The position numbers and the translations under genes are program-made. This document shows positions 5,426 to 5,761 of a DNA stretch of 5,761 bases, piece by piece. Every line of letters starts with the position of its first letter. Positions within the stretch are counted from its first letter, which is position 1. The notes below the pieces were generated by a model. It made no database searches. It saw only the letters and a list, made by a program, of their open reading frames with translations, and was not told the DNA's origin. Source of the DNA: Dehalococcoidia bacterium (GTDB taxonomy: Bacteria > Chloroflexota > Dehalococcoidia > GIF9 > AB-539-J10); the NCBI GenBank assembly GCA_030606385.1, contig JAUWGN010000077.1, positions 1 through 5,761 of the forward strand, given 5' to 3'.

Positions 5426-5638
5426 TCATACTGTTATTGTGACCCGCTGGGTGCTAGTTTCCTCCGGGACTTCTTCACCACGCTCTTTACGATATTCAAG
5501 GCAGAGCTCAAGCGCCTCTTTGATATTAGCCAGGCATTCCTCATAGGTCTCGCCTTGAGCATGGGCTTCTGGAATAAGAGGACAACTGGCTATATAAAAT
5601 CCATCAGGTGCCTTCCTGATAATAGCGGTATATTGCAT
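5426..5638 (-). CDS. hicB: HicB-family antitoxin, single-domain
   Basis: This 70-residue protein matches the HicB N-terminal fold: M-Q-Y-T-A-I-I-R-K-A-P-D-G-F-Y-I-A-S-C-P as the first strands, then A-Q-G-E-T-Y-E-E-C-L-A-N-I-K-E-A-L-E-L as the helix, then an acidic tail ending in a V-T-I-T-V strand. In type II HicAB modules HicB binds and blocks the HicA mRNA interferase. It lacks the extra C-terminal helix-turn-helix or ribbon-helix-helix domain that some HicB proteins use for DNA binding. The start at 5638 is preceded by a purine-rich GAGAG ribosome-binding region and an extended -10 promoter. No intact hicA is present: downstream there is only a palindrome and a possible toxin tail, and about 120 bp of the upstream side is visible. 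The family call is strong; whether it still has a partner is unknown. Confidence 0.85.
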   Translation of the reverse strand: MQYTAIIRKAPDGFYIASCPLIPEAHAQGETYEECLANIKEALELCLEYRKERGEEVPEETSTQRVTITV

Positions 5639-5653
5639 TCTCTCTTTCTCTCA

Positions 5654-5678
5654 CTAATTATAGCATAATCATAATTAG
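5654..5678 (-). promoter_or_regulatory. hicB promoter (extended -10) overlapped by an inverted repeat
   Basis: On the minus strand TGCTATAAT (5657-5665) is a perfect -10 hexamer with the TGn extension, about 19 bases before the hicB ATG; the -35 position is poor, as is usual for extended -10 promoters. A perfect 8-bp inverted repeat, CTAATTAT (5654-5661) and ATAATTAG (5671-5678), with a 9-base spacer, covers the -10. This is the geometry of an operator where a bound dimer would block polymerase. Toxin-antitoxin operons are typically autoregulated, but this HicB has no visible DNA-binding domain, so the binding protein is unknown. Confidence 0.5.
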
Positions 5679-5761
5679 AACTATCTCCAAACAGGAAGGC
5701 ATTGGCAGTTCGTATACCTACAGTTCTAGGAGAGGCGACCACTCAGTCAAGCCCGGCATAT

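Noticed and set aside
5680..5761. Possible tRNA-Ser-like segment on the minus strand at the right edge
   Set aside because: A GAGTGGTCG-like D-arm can be imagined, but no acceptor stem, anticodon stem or T-arm with GGTTCGAAT is present.
1..5761. CRISPR array, insertion sequence or transposase
   Set aside because: No regularly spaced direct repeats and no transposase or integrase frame were seen; the only repeats are two single palindromes.

Overview
No taxon can be proven from this window. The gene set suggests a bacterium, plausibly Chloroflexota (Dehalococcoidia-like). The indicators are a type I glutamine synthetase with a C-terminal tail of the R-P-H-P-Y-E-F-E-L-Y type, an orphan EF-Tu domain II mini-protein, a compact ribD-ribE-ribBA-ribH operon, and short GC-rich palindromes lying directly behind stop codons. 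This assignment is inference.

Left part (1-1412): The window opens inside glnA (+), which ends at 415. Two small minus-strand genes face it. One is a helical 106-residue protein of unknown function (709-1029). The other is an approximately 69-codon protein with a C-x-x-C pair (439-648) that has a good ribosome-binding site but no ATG, GTG or TTG start. A palindromic repeat (663-707) lies between them. A compact divergent promoter region (about 1074-1135) drives the 106-residue gene leftward and an 84-residue EF-Tu domain II-like protein (1158-1412) rightward.

Centre (1402-4827, all minus): This is a complete bacterial riboflavin operon, transcribed ribD, ribE, ribBA, ribH, with gaps or overlaps of only a few bases. 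RibBA and RibD make the two precursors from GTP and ribulose 5-phosphate (the dephosphorylation step is not encoded here), RibH condenses them to lumazine, and RibE dismutates lumazine to riboflavin. The ribH 3' end overlaps the convergent EF-Tu-like gene by 11 bp. No FMN riboswitch is recognisable in front of the operon within the window.

Right part (4828-5761): Directly upstream of ribD is a broken dCTP deaminase gene. Its N-terminal third and C-terminal tail are both recognisable but sit in different frames, with the catalytic middle missing. Its stop codon touches the ribD ATG, so an intact dcd was probably once the first gene of the operon. Farther right is a HicB-type antitoxin gene (5426-5638) with an extended -10 promoter overlapped by a perfect 8-bp inverted repeat. 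Behind hicB come a second palindromic repeat and a 23-residue stretch resembling the C-terminus of a HicA-type toxin, which looks like a decayed toxin-antitoxin pair. The 5156-5316 stretch holds no gene I can support.

No clearly new multi-gene system was found. The best leads are the dcd deletion at the head of the rib operon, the non-canonical-start C-x-x-C gene, the solitary hicB with its operator-like repeat, and the orphan EF-Tu-like gene.
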